DNA of 64,000 bases from positions 49,537,926 through 49,601,925 of the forward strand of contig NC_056528.1 in assembly GCF_019175285.1 (NCBI RefSeq). The letters run 5' to 3'. Of this stretch, positions 46,001 to 56,855 are shown piece by piece. How positions within the stretch are numbered: position 1 is the first letter of the stretch; every line of letters begins with the position of its first letter. The position numbers and the translations under genes are program-made. The notes beneath the pieces were generated by a model. It saw only the letters and a program-made list of their open reading frames with translations. It was not told the DNA's origin and ran no database searches. The DNA is from Sceloporus undulatus (lineage: Eukaryota > Chordata > Lepidosauria > Squamata > Phrynosomatidae).

Positions 46001-49000
46001 CCATCGAGTTTGGAATCAGAAGAGCTGGCGGTGGAGCAAGAGGTGGGGAAACAGCCCCTAATAAAGAAACAGCAGAATGTTTGAAAGACTTGGGAAAGAT
46101 GCTCATTCCCCCCCCCAATACTATTACATATATTTATTACATCATCTGGCTCCTTCCTTTTGGAATCACAGGATGGAATTAGATGTTACAGGAGACTTGG
46201 AGATTGAAAATGGATGTTCTGCATCTCTGAGCTATGCCCCTTCACCTTTGGTAACGTGAAATGTACAACTATGTCTCAAACACCACCATCACATTAGATA
46301 TAGATACAGCAGCCAAGGTCTCGGGCACAAAATGCACGGTGTTATGATGCTTGAATACACCATGAGGTTTTAATATAATACTATTGATGGGCCAAATTGA
46401 GAGAGGACCGGACAGTACCTATCATTTATTGTGGCTGATTTTATTTAAGAGATGCCAGCATGGTCTGTTGGTTTGAGTGGTTGGGGCTATGACTCTGGAG
46501 ACTAGGGTTTGCATCCTGGCTCAGCCACACCAAAATCTACTGGGTGACCTTGGCAAGTCACGCTCTCTCAGCCTACAGAGGAAGGCAATGGTAAACCTCC
46601 TCTGCAGCAACTCTTGCCAAAAAACCTCATGATATGGTTGGCCTTAGGGTCGCCATAAGTCAGAACACAACAACAAACACAACATTGCATTGAAACTTTT
46701 TTGGGGGAATTTTGTGCCACTGGAAACTGCAGGGAATAAATCAACTGGCCTGAGAACTTATTCTGAAAATTGCTCCCTACTCAAAGGAAATAGAGCAAAT
46801 ACCTGGGGATGGGGCCAGCGGGGTGTAAACCTACACGGATCAAGAGGATTAGTTAGCAGAGAGCAACAGAACACACAGTCCTTCTCTGTAACTCGCTTAT
46901 AAAGATGCTTCAGGAAAACAGTTTTTGCAAACAGGGCAATCGTTGGGAGCCCAATGATATGGGCAAGGAAACAGAAATGGTTTTTAAGCCCCTTCTCCAG
47001 GATCAGACAATTGGTCCCTCTAACCCAGTGTTATCATCCCTGGAGAGGCACAGGAGGAGATTTAAGCACCGGGATAAGTAATTCCTATATTAAATACTGG
47101 GAGCACTGGTATATGATAGAAAAAGGATTAGGAGCTCTGGTAAGCCATAGCAGCACCCATGCCAGCAGTTTGAGTGCTGGACTAAGACTCTGGAGACCAG
47201 GGTTCGAATACTGGGTAACCTGAGGCAAATCACTTTCCTTTCCTTTCTCCTTTCCGTGTTTTTCTTTCCTTTCCTCTTCCGTCCCCCTCCTTCCTCCCAA
47301 GCCTTTATGCGTAAGCAGAACCTACCTGGAGGATGGAGAGGCGGTGGGACGGAAGTAACCGGAGCGGAGGAGGATGGAGAAAGTGGGGTGGTGAGGACCG
47401 CTATTGGGGGCGGAGGACCGCTGGAGGTGCAAATGTCTGTTGCTGAGGTGGTTGTTGTGGGCTGTGATGCTTGGTGGGCGGCTGCGGAGGCTGCGTTGCT
47501 CCCGTGGTCCCAAGTACCTTTAAAACCAAGCACAGAAACAGAGAAATGGTTTTGGGTTGGTCTGAAGAGAAGCCTGCAAAAGGAATCCCCCTTTGCTGGT
47601 GAAATGGTCTTTTTCATGCCCAGGGCTTGCAAAACAGAATGCAGGAATCAACCCAGGGCGAGAAGATATTGCACTCCTCTACAAACAGGCGGAAGAAAAC
47701 AGCAGAAAGCAGGCCAAGGTGCCCATATTGGCTGCCTGAGCATCACAGATTTTAATCTGTAAAAAGGAATTGCAAATTTGGATCCTCAAAGGGCAGAACA
47801 GGGTCCTGGATGCAAATTCATTTCCAAATAATAATAATAATTAATAATTTGTTTTATTTATATACCGCTTTCCAAGTCATAATGGTGAACTGCAAGTAAG
47901 CTAATTAGCAAGTAAGCATGAGTGCTGGACTAAGACTCTGGAGACCAGGGTTGAATACTGGGTAGCAAGTAAGCTAAGTTTGCCCCAACAATCAGTGGGT
48001 ACTCATTTTAGCTCCCTCCCGTAAGGATGCAAGCCTGAGTTGAGCTTGGGCCTTTTGCTTGTCTTGAACTCGTAACCTTGTGGTTTTGGGTGAATGGCTG
48101 CAGGTACAGGCATTTAACCACTGCACCACCAGGGCTCCCTCCGCGTTTGACTTTTGGGCTGAATCTGCAGAATTAATGCAGTGGACACTGCCATGGCTCC
48201 ATCCGTGGAATCCTGGGATTTGTAGTTTGTTGCAGTACCAGATGCTCTCTGACAAGAGAAAGCAAACTATCTCGCAAACCTACAAATCCCATAGCAGTGT
48301 GGCCAGGAGAGTTAAAACAGTATCAAGCTGCAAATACAGTCTGGATTATGCAACTTGGTAGTCACCACGTGCTCTTCTTTACCTTTTGCAAGGCCTACTT
48401 GGAGCATTTGGGTCTGGTTTTTCATTCTTACCTGAATGGGATTTCTCCCGAGGCATGTTTTACGCGCCGCCTTCCTTCGACCCGCCTGATGGTGCCCGCC
48501 TGTCCCCAATGACGTCAATGGTCCACCAGCTTCCTGGTTAGAAAACGGAGACAAACGACAGCTTGTCGAACAGTGTCTTTTCCCTTGCGCAGCAGGCTCG
48601 AGCTCAGTGGCCCCAAACTTGGTCCTCCATGGTTTTGGACTTCAGTTCCCAGAATCCTGAATGTTTGGCCATTTTGTTTATAAAAGAGGTCCACGTACCT
48701 GTTTGGGGGAGGCCCGGCTTTTATCCGCACGCCTACCAGGGCCACAAAATCCGTCTAAAATCCATTTTGATGACGTTGTTCTCTGGGTTCCTTTTCTGCA
48801 TTGCCTGTTCTTCCTGCTGGACCTAAGGCAAAGGTGAAAAGCAAAGCAAAGAAAGAGATCATGGCTCCTACCCATTCTCTCCAAACCTTACACAACTCAA
48901 CACAACGCAACTGGGTTTGCTTCCTAGAGGAGAAGAGATAAGATATAAATGGCGCTCCTCATTCAAAGAGGAACTGGACAGCAATCTGCACCTGGTACAA

Positions 49001-49294
49001 TAAGTCTACACTGTTTTGTAGAGGTGCGTACAGGGGACAACAGGTATTGAACATGGTCCAAGGCTCAATGTCTCACACAAACCACAGTTCCCAAAATTGC
49101 CTAGCACGAGCCAGGGCAGTTAAAGCAGTCTCAAACTGGATTAGCGTCGTCCGACTCCTCCACCTGTGATTTTGTTCTCGGTGCTGACCGGGACGGAAGA
49201 CCCAAGCCAAGTTGGAGCCGGCGCTGCTTCTCGCAGTACGCTTTCCAGGTCTCCTCGTTGAACCCGTAGTTGAAATAATCCGAAAGGTCAGCAC
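46001..49294 (-). other. Inverted, degraded duplicate of the FIP1-like core and proline-rich exons
   Basis: Second copy, on the minus strand, of the six exons at 56856-60190: 49294-~49165, 48822-48699, 48533-48432, 47517-47326, 46830-46803 and ~46057-46001. Exon lengths differ by one to seven bases from the plus copy (124 for 125, 102 for 106, 192 for 199), which breaks the frame in most exons. The donor after ENKIT is also altered. Differences are mainly single-base gains or losses in short runs of one base, the pattern expected of poorly corrected long reads rather than of codon-level decay. Introns and inserted repeats are duplicated too. I read it as the same locus assembled twice; a recent pseudogene within a true palindrome is the alternative. 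Confidence 0.8.
46447..46685 (+). mobile_element. BovB-tailed SINE in left arm
   Basis: Full SINE; its reversed counterpart is at 59525-59755 in the right arm, so the insertion predates whatever duplicated the arms. Confidence 0.85.
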
Positions 49295-49904
49295 CTGGGA
49301 AAATGATAAAGAAAACAGAGTGGCATTTTCAAAATAAAAGAGTGAAGATAACCCAAGGATAAGGAGGTCCAAGTTGATCAGAATGAGAGGTGGAAAAAAC
49401 GATGTAGAGTCAGCTCCAATGACAACAGAGTCTACGCCCGTGGGGTTCAAACATCCATGGCTTGAAAATGTTCCCTATACAATCCAAAAAGCAAGCCTTG
49501 GCTATGCCATTTATATAAGGGACACTATTTTATTATGCCACTGAATATAACGGGACTGAGCATGCATGGATGTGTTGTATTCATGGGGCCCTGGAACCAA
49601 AACCCAATAAAGTATTTATTTATGTATTTTATTTATGTTTTATCCACCTTTCCCCAAGTAGGACCCAAGGGGGCAAACAGCACATATAAACACATTAAAA
49701 CATTAAAACTGTACAATCAAAATCATAAAAGATATATTAAAAAATTACAAATATAAAATTTAAACATACAGATGTAAAAATAATAACCTAAAACTAGCCC
49801 CCCTCCCCCCCCATAAAACCAAACCGCAAGATTTTAAAAGCCTGTTTAAATAAAAATAAATAAATAAATATAGTACTACTACTACTAATTAATAATGATA
49901 ACAG

Positions 49905-50700
49905 TAATTCCAATTGTATATAATAAGACTTGAGCATCCATGGACGATTGCATTTATGGGGGGTCCTTGAACCAACCCTAGCAGATAGCAAGGGCTTCCA
50001 CTGTGATGATGAGGATGATGATGTGATGATGATAATATAATAAAAATCCCCATGTATATAAAAGGACTGGAGCATCCACGGATGTTGGTATCCAGTGGGT
50101 CCTTGAAACCAAACCCCAGCGGATACCAAGGGCCCCCACTACACTAACAACAACAACACAACTACAACCCTGTATATAATAGGACTTGAATAGACAAGGG
50201 AGTCCTTGAACCAAACCCCAGTGGATACGAAGGGCCCCCACTGTAATACTACTATTACTACACTAATAATAATACCCAATTATATATAATAGGACTTGAG
50301 CATCCATGGATGTTGTATCATGGGGGCTCCTTGAACCAAACCGCAGCAGATATCAAGGCTCTCCACTGTATAATAGTAATAATAATACCCATTGTATATA
50401 ATAGGACTTGAGCATCCACAGATGTTGGTAGCCATAGTGGGTACCAGCGGATCCAAAGGCCCCCACTATAATAACAAGAACAACAACCACAACAACAACA
50501 ATTGTTATATAGGACTTAAGCATCCACAGACAAGGGGGGTCCTGAACCAAACCACCCAGTGGATACGAAGGGCTCCTCCAACAACAACAACCCCCCATGT
50601 GTATATAATGGGACTTGAGCATCCAGGGATGTTGGTATCCAGGGGGGGTTCTTGAACCAAACCTCAGCAGATACCAAGGGCCCCACTGTAATAGTAATAG
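49905..50700 (-). repeat. Tandem array of pogo-end units, left-arm copy
   Basis: Seven units of about 105-140 bp, each with ggacttgagcatccatgga-type and accaaaccccagcgg-type blocks, separated by short (TAA/CAA/TGA)n runs. Mirror copy of 55424-56256. Confidence 0.85.
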
Positions 50701-51152
50701 TAAGATACCCTTAAAGAAAGAACTTGGGAGCTGAGCTTTCGAGACCTTGAGCCGCTTTCCCGATGCATTTGGTTGCATGTGCATTTGGGTTGGTCCAAAA
50801 AGGTATCCCTGTTTCATGGATTTTGGACAATACTGTACTCCGCTATAGGGCAACACGGCTACCATCGGATATACTTTCTGAAGCAGAACCATCATCCTTG
50901 CTGACATGGGAAGCCACCAGCCAAGACCGGGGTTCAGCCCGCAAATGTTAAACCAGCAGCCCATATCCAAGGGCTAATGGCTCAGACTCCATTTTTCTAA
51001 TCCATTTTAAGTCTTGCAGTGGATCACATATATTATGTCCCCCGGCCTCCCACTTTGCACAGCGACTGGGGAGAAATGCAGACCCCCACCCCCCAAAAAA
51101 GAGAGAGGAAATCTCCAGATAATATTTACCACAAGAAACTTTGAGGCCCCAC

Positions 51153-52847
51153 CTGGTTTCTTCCACGGTTTGTCTTCGAAGGACTCTAAATCCACTTTAT
51201 TACAGGCAAGCCGTTTTATATTCCCCGCAGCCTCTAAATCAATACCTTTGGGCTGCGACTTGGCTTTGAAGGAAAGGAAAGAGACGAAGGGTTAGTGCCA
51301 AAGATTTTATTTTACAGGTTCTATATATATAATATATATATAATAGAGAGAGAGAGAGAGAGAAGAGAGAGGAGACAGAAGCTGACAATACCTTTTAAAA
51401 AACCACAGGACCAGTACCTGAACAGGCGCTCCGTAGCCTCGACCCGTTTAGATTCAGGTTCATCGGGGTCCCCCTAAAAAGTGGGGAAAGGATCAGAAAA
51501 ATGCCGGCAGCATTTCTAGGGAAAGCCCCCCATGATTTCCGTGCAAAATGGTCCCAAAACACCCGTTGTCCAAACAAAAGCATCTTGCAAATGACTCCCA
51601 GACTTGCATGAAAATGTGTGGCTTGCCAACTTGAGTCGAAACATTACATTTGGTCCAAATCAGTTCATAAATGGATATTCTAAGAGCAGGGGTAGGCAAC
51701 CTTTTGACCCGGGGGCCGGGTTGTGCTGTCCCTCAAACAACTGGGGGCCAAAGCCCAAAACATAATAATTAAATAATTTTTAAAAATTTATATATAAATA
51801 AACCGGGACAAATGTAGGACAATCATTTCAAATGGAGAACACTTTTTTAAAAAATGGAAGACGCGAAAAAATTTGCTGATTTTTAAAAAATGTTCATATA
51901 AATGCATGTTTTTCGGAGGCTCTAGAGACAGTTGTCCCCCCTGCCCCCACTTGTCTCCCCCATGCCCGCTGCTTGCCCCCCTTGCCTGCCGCTTGCCCGC
52001 CTCCTCCTGATAGGCCAAAAGCCCCATGCCCTTGCGCGAGAGGCCAAAGGCCCCAGCGGCAATCGGCAGGACCGGCTGGGGCCGGTCCCAAGGCCTCGCC
52101 GGGCCGGATCCGGCCCGCGTGCCGTAGGTTGCCTACCCTGTTCTAGAGCAGTACTTCTTTCTCTTCAAATGAACATATAATATAAACAGAGGTCCAAAAT
52201 ACACTGCAGAAATAACCAGTTTGAGACTGCTTTAACTGCCTTGGCTCATACTAGCAAATCCTGGAAAACTAGTTTTGGAAGACATGGAGCCTTCTCCTAT
52301 CAGAGCGCTCTGGCGCTACAATAAACTACAGTTCCCAGGATTCCCCTAGCATTCAGCCAGGGCAGTTAAAGCAGTCTCAAACTGGATTATTTCTGCAGTG
52401 TATTTGGGACCAGATTGGCATTGCTCAAGGCACATTCATGTTTTTTTGGACCACAGGCCCATTTCAAACCAAGGAGAAGCCTTTTTGTTAAGAACAGGAA
52501 TTAAACAGGAAATAGTGGATGCCGAAAAGAACCATAGCAAAAATGCAAAAGACTGTATTAGGATTTGTTGCATGGGACGCAATGTGGGAGGTGAGGCGGT
52601 CTAAGCTCCATAGCCTCCTAAAGCTGGCCACTTTGGGCTACAAAAAGGAGGAGTGTGGCACAACGGAAGTCCAAAATGGCACAACATTAGTAAATTATTG
52701 AATTGCCAAGCCAAGAGCTGGGTGTTTGCAGCACGCAAGCCAACGTACATGTAGAAGGAGCCCCCTTTTGATGTTCCCAATCGTGACCCGAATGTCGTCA
52801 TCGTCGCTGTCGCTATCGTCCCCGTCATCTTCGCCACCCGGAAGGAT
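51153..52847 (-). CDS. FIP1L1-like: FIP1-like gene, middle exons lying on the minus strand
   Basis: Three exons read on the minus strand. 52847-52749 encodes [29 protein letters not shown]-, matching the human acidic block followed by VHVTIGDIKTG. 51473-51418 encodes [18 protein letters not shown], matching GTAPVNLNIKTGG. 51263-51153 encodes the stretch ending [15 protein letters not shown], matching VDLDSFEDKPWRKPG. This acidic and linker region precedes the conserved FIP1 core. Splice ends are AG/GT. The last exon ends in phase 1 and fits the phase-2 start of the core exon at 56856. The first two exons do not join in frame as written: a short G run near 52766 seems to lack a base and the phases still disagree, so a sequence error or an unseen small exon is likely. 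These exons occur only once, in the 4-kb spacer between the inverted arms. Their orientation opposes both the 5' and the 3' exons. Confidence 0.75.
51687..52140. mobile_element. hAT-like nonautonomous element
   Basis: Ends caggggtaggcaacct and aggttgcctaccctg are inverted repeats of the hAT-Charlie type. 454 bp, internal part partly GC-rich (ggccggatccggcccgc). Flanks taagag / ttctagag resemble the TCTAGA-like 8-bp target of that group but are not an exact duplication. No transposase frame. Confidence 0.75.
52192..52412 (+). mobile_element. Palindromic MITE, full length
   Basis: ggtccaaaatacactgcag at one end and ctgcagtgtatttgggacc at the other; centre ..tcagagcgctctggcgctac... Confidence 0.8.
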
Positions 52848-53114
52848 CTACAGAAGAAGGAAAGCCAATCTGAAAACAACTGCCCAGTGCACATAGGAAG
52901 CATCATCAATGTACACATTTTTTGCAAAGGCAAACCAGTATGAGGCAGGAGAGCGCTCCTGGTGCCCGTTAGAATCACTGCAGGAGGAGATGGGTTTTGG
53001 GAAGGAAAAAGGGGATCCTGGGAGGTGATGCGGAAGATGCTGAAGATTGGACCCAAAATTGCACTTTTCTTTCCTGAAGAGCATTTCTAAGCTAGCAAAA
53101 CTCTGGATGCCAAA

Positions 53115-53680
53115 TTAGCTGTAGCGTGGTGCAGTGGTTTCAGCATTGGACGACAAACACTAGGGAACAGGATTCGAATCCCTGTTCAGCAATCGAAACC
53201 TCGGGTGACGTGGGCAGGTTTACCAGATGAGTAGAGATTGAAACCCTGGTTTCCTGCAGTCCAATGTCAAACTACTACGCCACGCTGGCTCTCCTTGCAA
53301 TACTTCTTCCAGTACTCTCAAGTCCTTGCAAAAAGAGCATTGATGGTCTAATTTGTTTTCTTCTGTGTCTTAAGGTTGACTTAAAAGTGGCTCAATCCAA
53401 GGTTTTCTTGGCAAGATTCTTCAGCGAGGGTTTTCCATTGCCTTCCTTGGAGGCTGAGAGAGTGGGACCTGACCAAGAGTTTCTCAATGGGTTTCCAAAG
53501 CAGGGAATTCAAACCCATTTCCTGGAGTTACTCAAACCTTACTCCATGATGGCTCTCACTTTCTGGCTTGATTTCCTCAGAAGCAATTTGCCATGGCTCT
53601 TCTCTGAGGCTGAGAGGATGTGACTGGCCCAAAATCAACCAGAAGGTATCCGTGGCTTAGCAGGGATTTGGACTGAAACC
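53115..53680. mobile_element. Cluster of SINE fragments
   Basis: 53120-53215 is a SINE head (+) (gtagcgtggtgcagtgg, ggattcgaatcc); 53228-53300 and 53400-53640 are reversed pieces (ggctgagagagtgggacc, ctactacgccacgctggc). Confidence 0.65.
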
Positions 53681-53691
53681 GAGCCCTTATC

Positions 53692-55048
53692 GATAGTGTG
53701 GAACTGGGGGTCTTCTGCACTGGGCGATTCGAATCGCGTTATTTCGCAAAGTACGTCATACCTGGGAGTCCTTCCGCATTGGCAGGATTCAAATTGGCCA
53801 ATCTGCATTCGCGCGAAGTGCATTCAGTGCAGAATGTTTTGTCACACCGTGCTCAACATGAGGATTGGCCGATTCGTATCGGCCCCCCCACACAGCTCAG
53901 TGGGGCCCTGCATGGGTTGCACACTTAAACGCTTCCAGGGGTGAAAGGGAGGTCCGTCATGACAGCCTGGTAAAAGCTGGAGAGCCAGCTCATGCACATT
54001 AACATTGGCATACAACGTGCCCATTACTGTTTCCTCTCTACATTCCTGCTTGGTTTTAATGTTACCATGACCTTCCCTTGCAACAAATTAGCAATGCCCG
54101 GTTTCTGCGTGTGTGTGGTGTGAGGTGTGAGTATGTATTCTGGGGGGGGGGGGAGGAGCAAGTTCCAGCGGCTGTCAAAGAGGCTGGATGGCCATCTAGT
54201 AAATGGGGATGCTTTGATTAAGAGTTCCTCCTCCTCCTCCCGGCTTGGGATCCAGCCTGGGCTGCATCCCAGGCAGGGAACAGGCGCGGGGCCCGCTAGA
54301 ATCGTGGCGATCGCCGCCATTCCAACGGCCTCCTCCTCCTCCTCCTCCTCCCGGGCTTGAGAGGCAGCCTAGGCTGGCTCCCAAGCCGGGAGGAGGAGGA
54401 GGAGGCTGCTGGAACCCCGATTCCCCCGTTGCCCCCCGCGCCTCTTCCCTGCCTGGAATGCCAGCCAGGGATGCCTCTCAAGCCGGGAGGAGGAGGAGGA
54501 GAGGCCGCTGGAACCACATCGTCCAGCAGCCCCACGCGCCTTTCCCTGCCTGGGATGCAGCCAGGGATGCCTCTCAGAGCCGGAGAGGAGGAGGAGGGAG
54601 GCCCGCTGGAACCATGATTCCAGCAGCCCCCGCGCCTCTTCCCTGCCCTGGGATGCAGCCAGGGATGCCTCTCAAGCCGGGAGGAGGAGGAGGAGGCGCT
54701 GGAACCGCCCCCCCCCCCCGCTTCCCTGGAACCGGCAAGAGGAAAGACCCACCGGAAAGTAAAAATTGGAATCTGGGGGTCTTGCAATGGAATTCAGGAC
54801 TGGGTATCACACCAGACCCATTCGCACTGAGATCGAACAGAGCCCCAATCCAGGATATAGCGCCAATCCCTTATCAGCGCACTGGCCAACACGCTCCAAA
54901 AAGAGGAGCCAGTACGCATACAGTTCGGCAGACTCGCGCATTCACGTGAGTGTGGATTGGGCCATTCGAATGCTGGTATGATGGTATTGTGGCGAAAACG
55001 TGAATTCGAACCACCCAGTGCAGAAGACCCCAGTTCGCACACCATCTG
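53692..55048. mobile_element. Nonautonomous inverted-repeat element with GC-rich tandem core
   Basis: The left end (gtgtggaactgggggtcttc, tgcactgggcgattcgaat) and right end (attcgaaccacccagtgcag, aagaccccagttcgcacac) are imperfect inverted repeats extending about 200 bp. The core holds a minisatellite and, at 54165-54226, a scrap of CR1 3' end. No transposase frame. The family is unknown to me. The right end lies within 6 bp of the inverted-arm junction. Confidence 0.65.
54226..54750. repeat. GC-rich ~97-bp tandem repeat with an inverted unit
   Basis: Units at about 54388, 54479, 54575 and 54673 run caagccgggaggaggagg ... gctggaacc ... cgcgcctcttccctgcctgg ... gccagggatgcctct. At 54226-54395 about one and a half units lie in the opposite direction, so the block folds back on itself. 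The 234-aa open frame across it is a repeat shadow. Confidence 0.8.
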
Positions 55049-55423
55049 ATGGAGGCCGGGGGGACATAATATATGTGATCCACTGCAAGACTTAAAATAG
55101 GATTAGAAAATGGAGTCTGAGCCATTTTAGCCCTTGGATATGGGCTGCTGGTTTAACATTTGCGGGGCTGAACCCCGGTCTTGGCTGGTGGCTTCCCATG
55201 TCAGCAAGGATGATGGTTCTGCTTCAGAAAGTATATCCGATGGTAGCCGTGTTGGCCCTATAGCGGAGTACAGTATTGTCCAAAATCCATGAAACAGGGA
55301 TACCTTTATTGGACCAACCCAAATGCACATGCAACCAAATGCATCTGAGGAAAGCGGCTCAAGTCTCGGAAAGCTCATGCTCCCAAGTTCTTTCTTTTAA
55401 TGGGTATCATTACTATTACTATT

Positions 55424-56256
55424 ACAGTGGGGGCCCTTGGTATCTGCTGAGGTTTGGTTCAAGAACCCCCCATGGATACCAACATCCATGGATGCTCAAG
55501 TCCCATTATATACAATGGGGTGTTGTTGTTGTTGGAGGAGCCCTTCGTATCCACTGGGGTTTGGTTCAAGGACCCCCCTTGTCTGTGGATGCTTAAGTCC
55601 TATTATATACAATTGTTGTTGTTGTGGTTGTTGTTCTTGTTATTATAGTGGGGGCCTTTGGTATCCGCTGGGTACCCACTATGGCTACCAACATCTGTGG
55701 ATGCTCAAGTCCTATTATATACAATGGGGTATTATTATTACTATTATTACAGTGGAGAGCCTTGATATCTGCTGCGGTTTGGTTCAAGGAGCCCCCATGA
55801 ATACAAACATCCATGGATGCTCAAGTCCTATTATATATAATTGGGTATTATTATTAGTAGTAGTAATAGTAGTATTACAGTGGGGGCCCTTCGTATCCGC
55901 TGGGGTTTGGTTCAAGGACTCCCTTGTCTGTTCAAGTCCTATTATATACAATGGGTTGTAGTTGTTGTTGCTGTTGTTATTGTAGTGGGGGCCCTTGGTA
56001 TCCGCTGGGGTTTGGTTCAAGGACCCACTGGATACCAACATCCGTGGATGCTCCAGTCCTTTTATATACAATGGGGTATTTATTATTATTATTATTATCA
56101 TCATCATCATCATCATCATCATCACAGTGGAAACCCTTGCTATCTGCTAGGGTTTGGTTCAAGGACCCCCCATAAATGCAATCGTCCATGGATGCTCAAG
56201 TCTTATTATATACAATTGGAAATTACTGTTATCATTATTATTAGTAGTAGTAGTAC
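55424..56256 (+). repeat. Tandem array of pogo-end units, right-arm copy
   Basis: Units start at about 55424, 55534, 55647, 55751, 55878, 55984 and 56126. Each reads cagtgggggcccttggtatc, gctggggtttggttcaagg, gatgctcaagtcctatta, tatacaatgggg and then a triplet microsatellite (TTG, ATT, AGT or ATC) before the next cagtggg. The unit is the left end of the pogo/Tigger-like MITE seen whole elsewhere. Open frames rich in YYIQ or NNN are shadows. Confidence 0.88.
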
Positions 56257-56274
56257 TATATTTATTTATTTATT

Positions 56275-56525
56275 TTTATTTAAACAGGCTTTTTAAAATC
56301 TTGCAGGTTTGGTTTTATGGGGGGGATGAGGGGGGCTAGTTTTAGGTTATTATTTTTAAATCTGTATGTTTTAAATTTTATATTTGTAATTTTTTAAATA
56401 TATCTTTTATGATTTTGATTGTACAGTTTTAATTGTTTTAATGTGTTTTATATGTGCTGTTTGCCGCCTTGGGTCCTACTTTGGGGAAAAGGTGGGATAA
56501 AAATAAAATAAAATAAATAAATAAA
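56275..56525 (-). repeat. LINE (L2/CR1-like) 3' tail
   Basis: gccgccttgggtcctacttt and aaaaggtgggataaaaataaa are the standard tail; duplicated at 49625-49870 in the left arm. Confidence 0.6.
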
Positions 56526-56855
56526 TACATTTTATTGGGTTTTGGTTCCAGGAGCCCCATGAATACAAACATCCATGAATGCTCAAGTCCCGTTATATTC
56601 AGTGGCATAATAAAATAGTGTCCCTTATATACAATGGCATAGCCAAGGCTTGCTTTTTGGATTGTATAGGGAACATTTTCAAGCCATGGATGGTTGAACC
56701 CACGGATGCAGTAGACTCTGTTGTCATTGAGAGCTGACTCTACAATCTGTTTTTCCACCTCTCATTCTGATCAACTTGGACCTCCTTATCCTTGGGGTTA
56801 TCTTCACTCTTTTAATTTTGAAAATGCCACTCTGTTTTCTTTATCATTTTCCCAG

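Larger units (their letters stand above)
45880..51050 (+). repeat. Left arm of a large inverted duplication
   Basis: The whole segment is the reverse complement of 55051-60307. The left edge coincides exactly with the end of the 25-N run, and the right edge is where the shared sequence ends after ...cccggcctcc. It carries the same SINE (46447-46685), palindromic MITE (48150-48330), hAT-like MITE, pogo-end tandem array and FIP1-like exons as the other arm. The arms are 5,171 and 5,257 bp, so net indel difference is under 2%. Confidence 0.92.

Noticed and set aside
47256-47762. 168-aa plus-strand open frame
   Set aside because: Antisense of the Gln/Pro-rich FIP1-like exon in the left arm.
49905-50700. 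Direct repeats with variable spacers, resembling a CRISPR array
   Set aside because: Units are long, imperfect and made from a transposon end; spacers are triplet microsatellites; the host is a vertebrate.
53692-53944. Possible small gene from two overlapping plus-strand frames
   Set aside because: The same sequence appears reversed at the other end of the inverted-repeat element, so it is a transposon end.
54245-54949. 234-aa Pro/Gly-rich open frame
   Set aside because: It follows a GC-rich tandem repeat in several frames on both strands and has no start context, splice signals or known domain.
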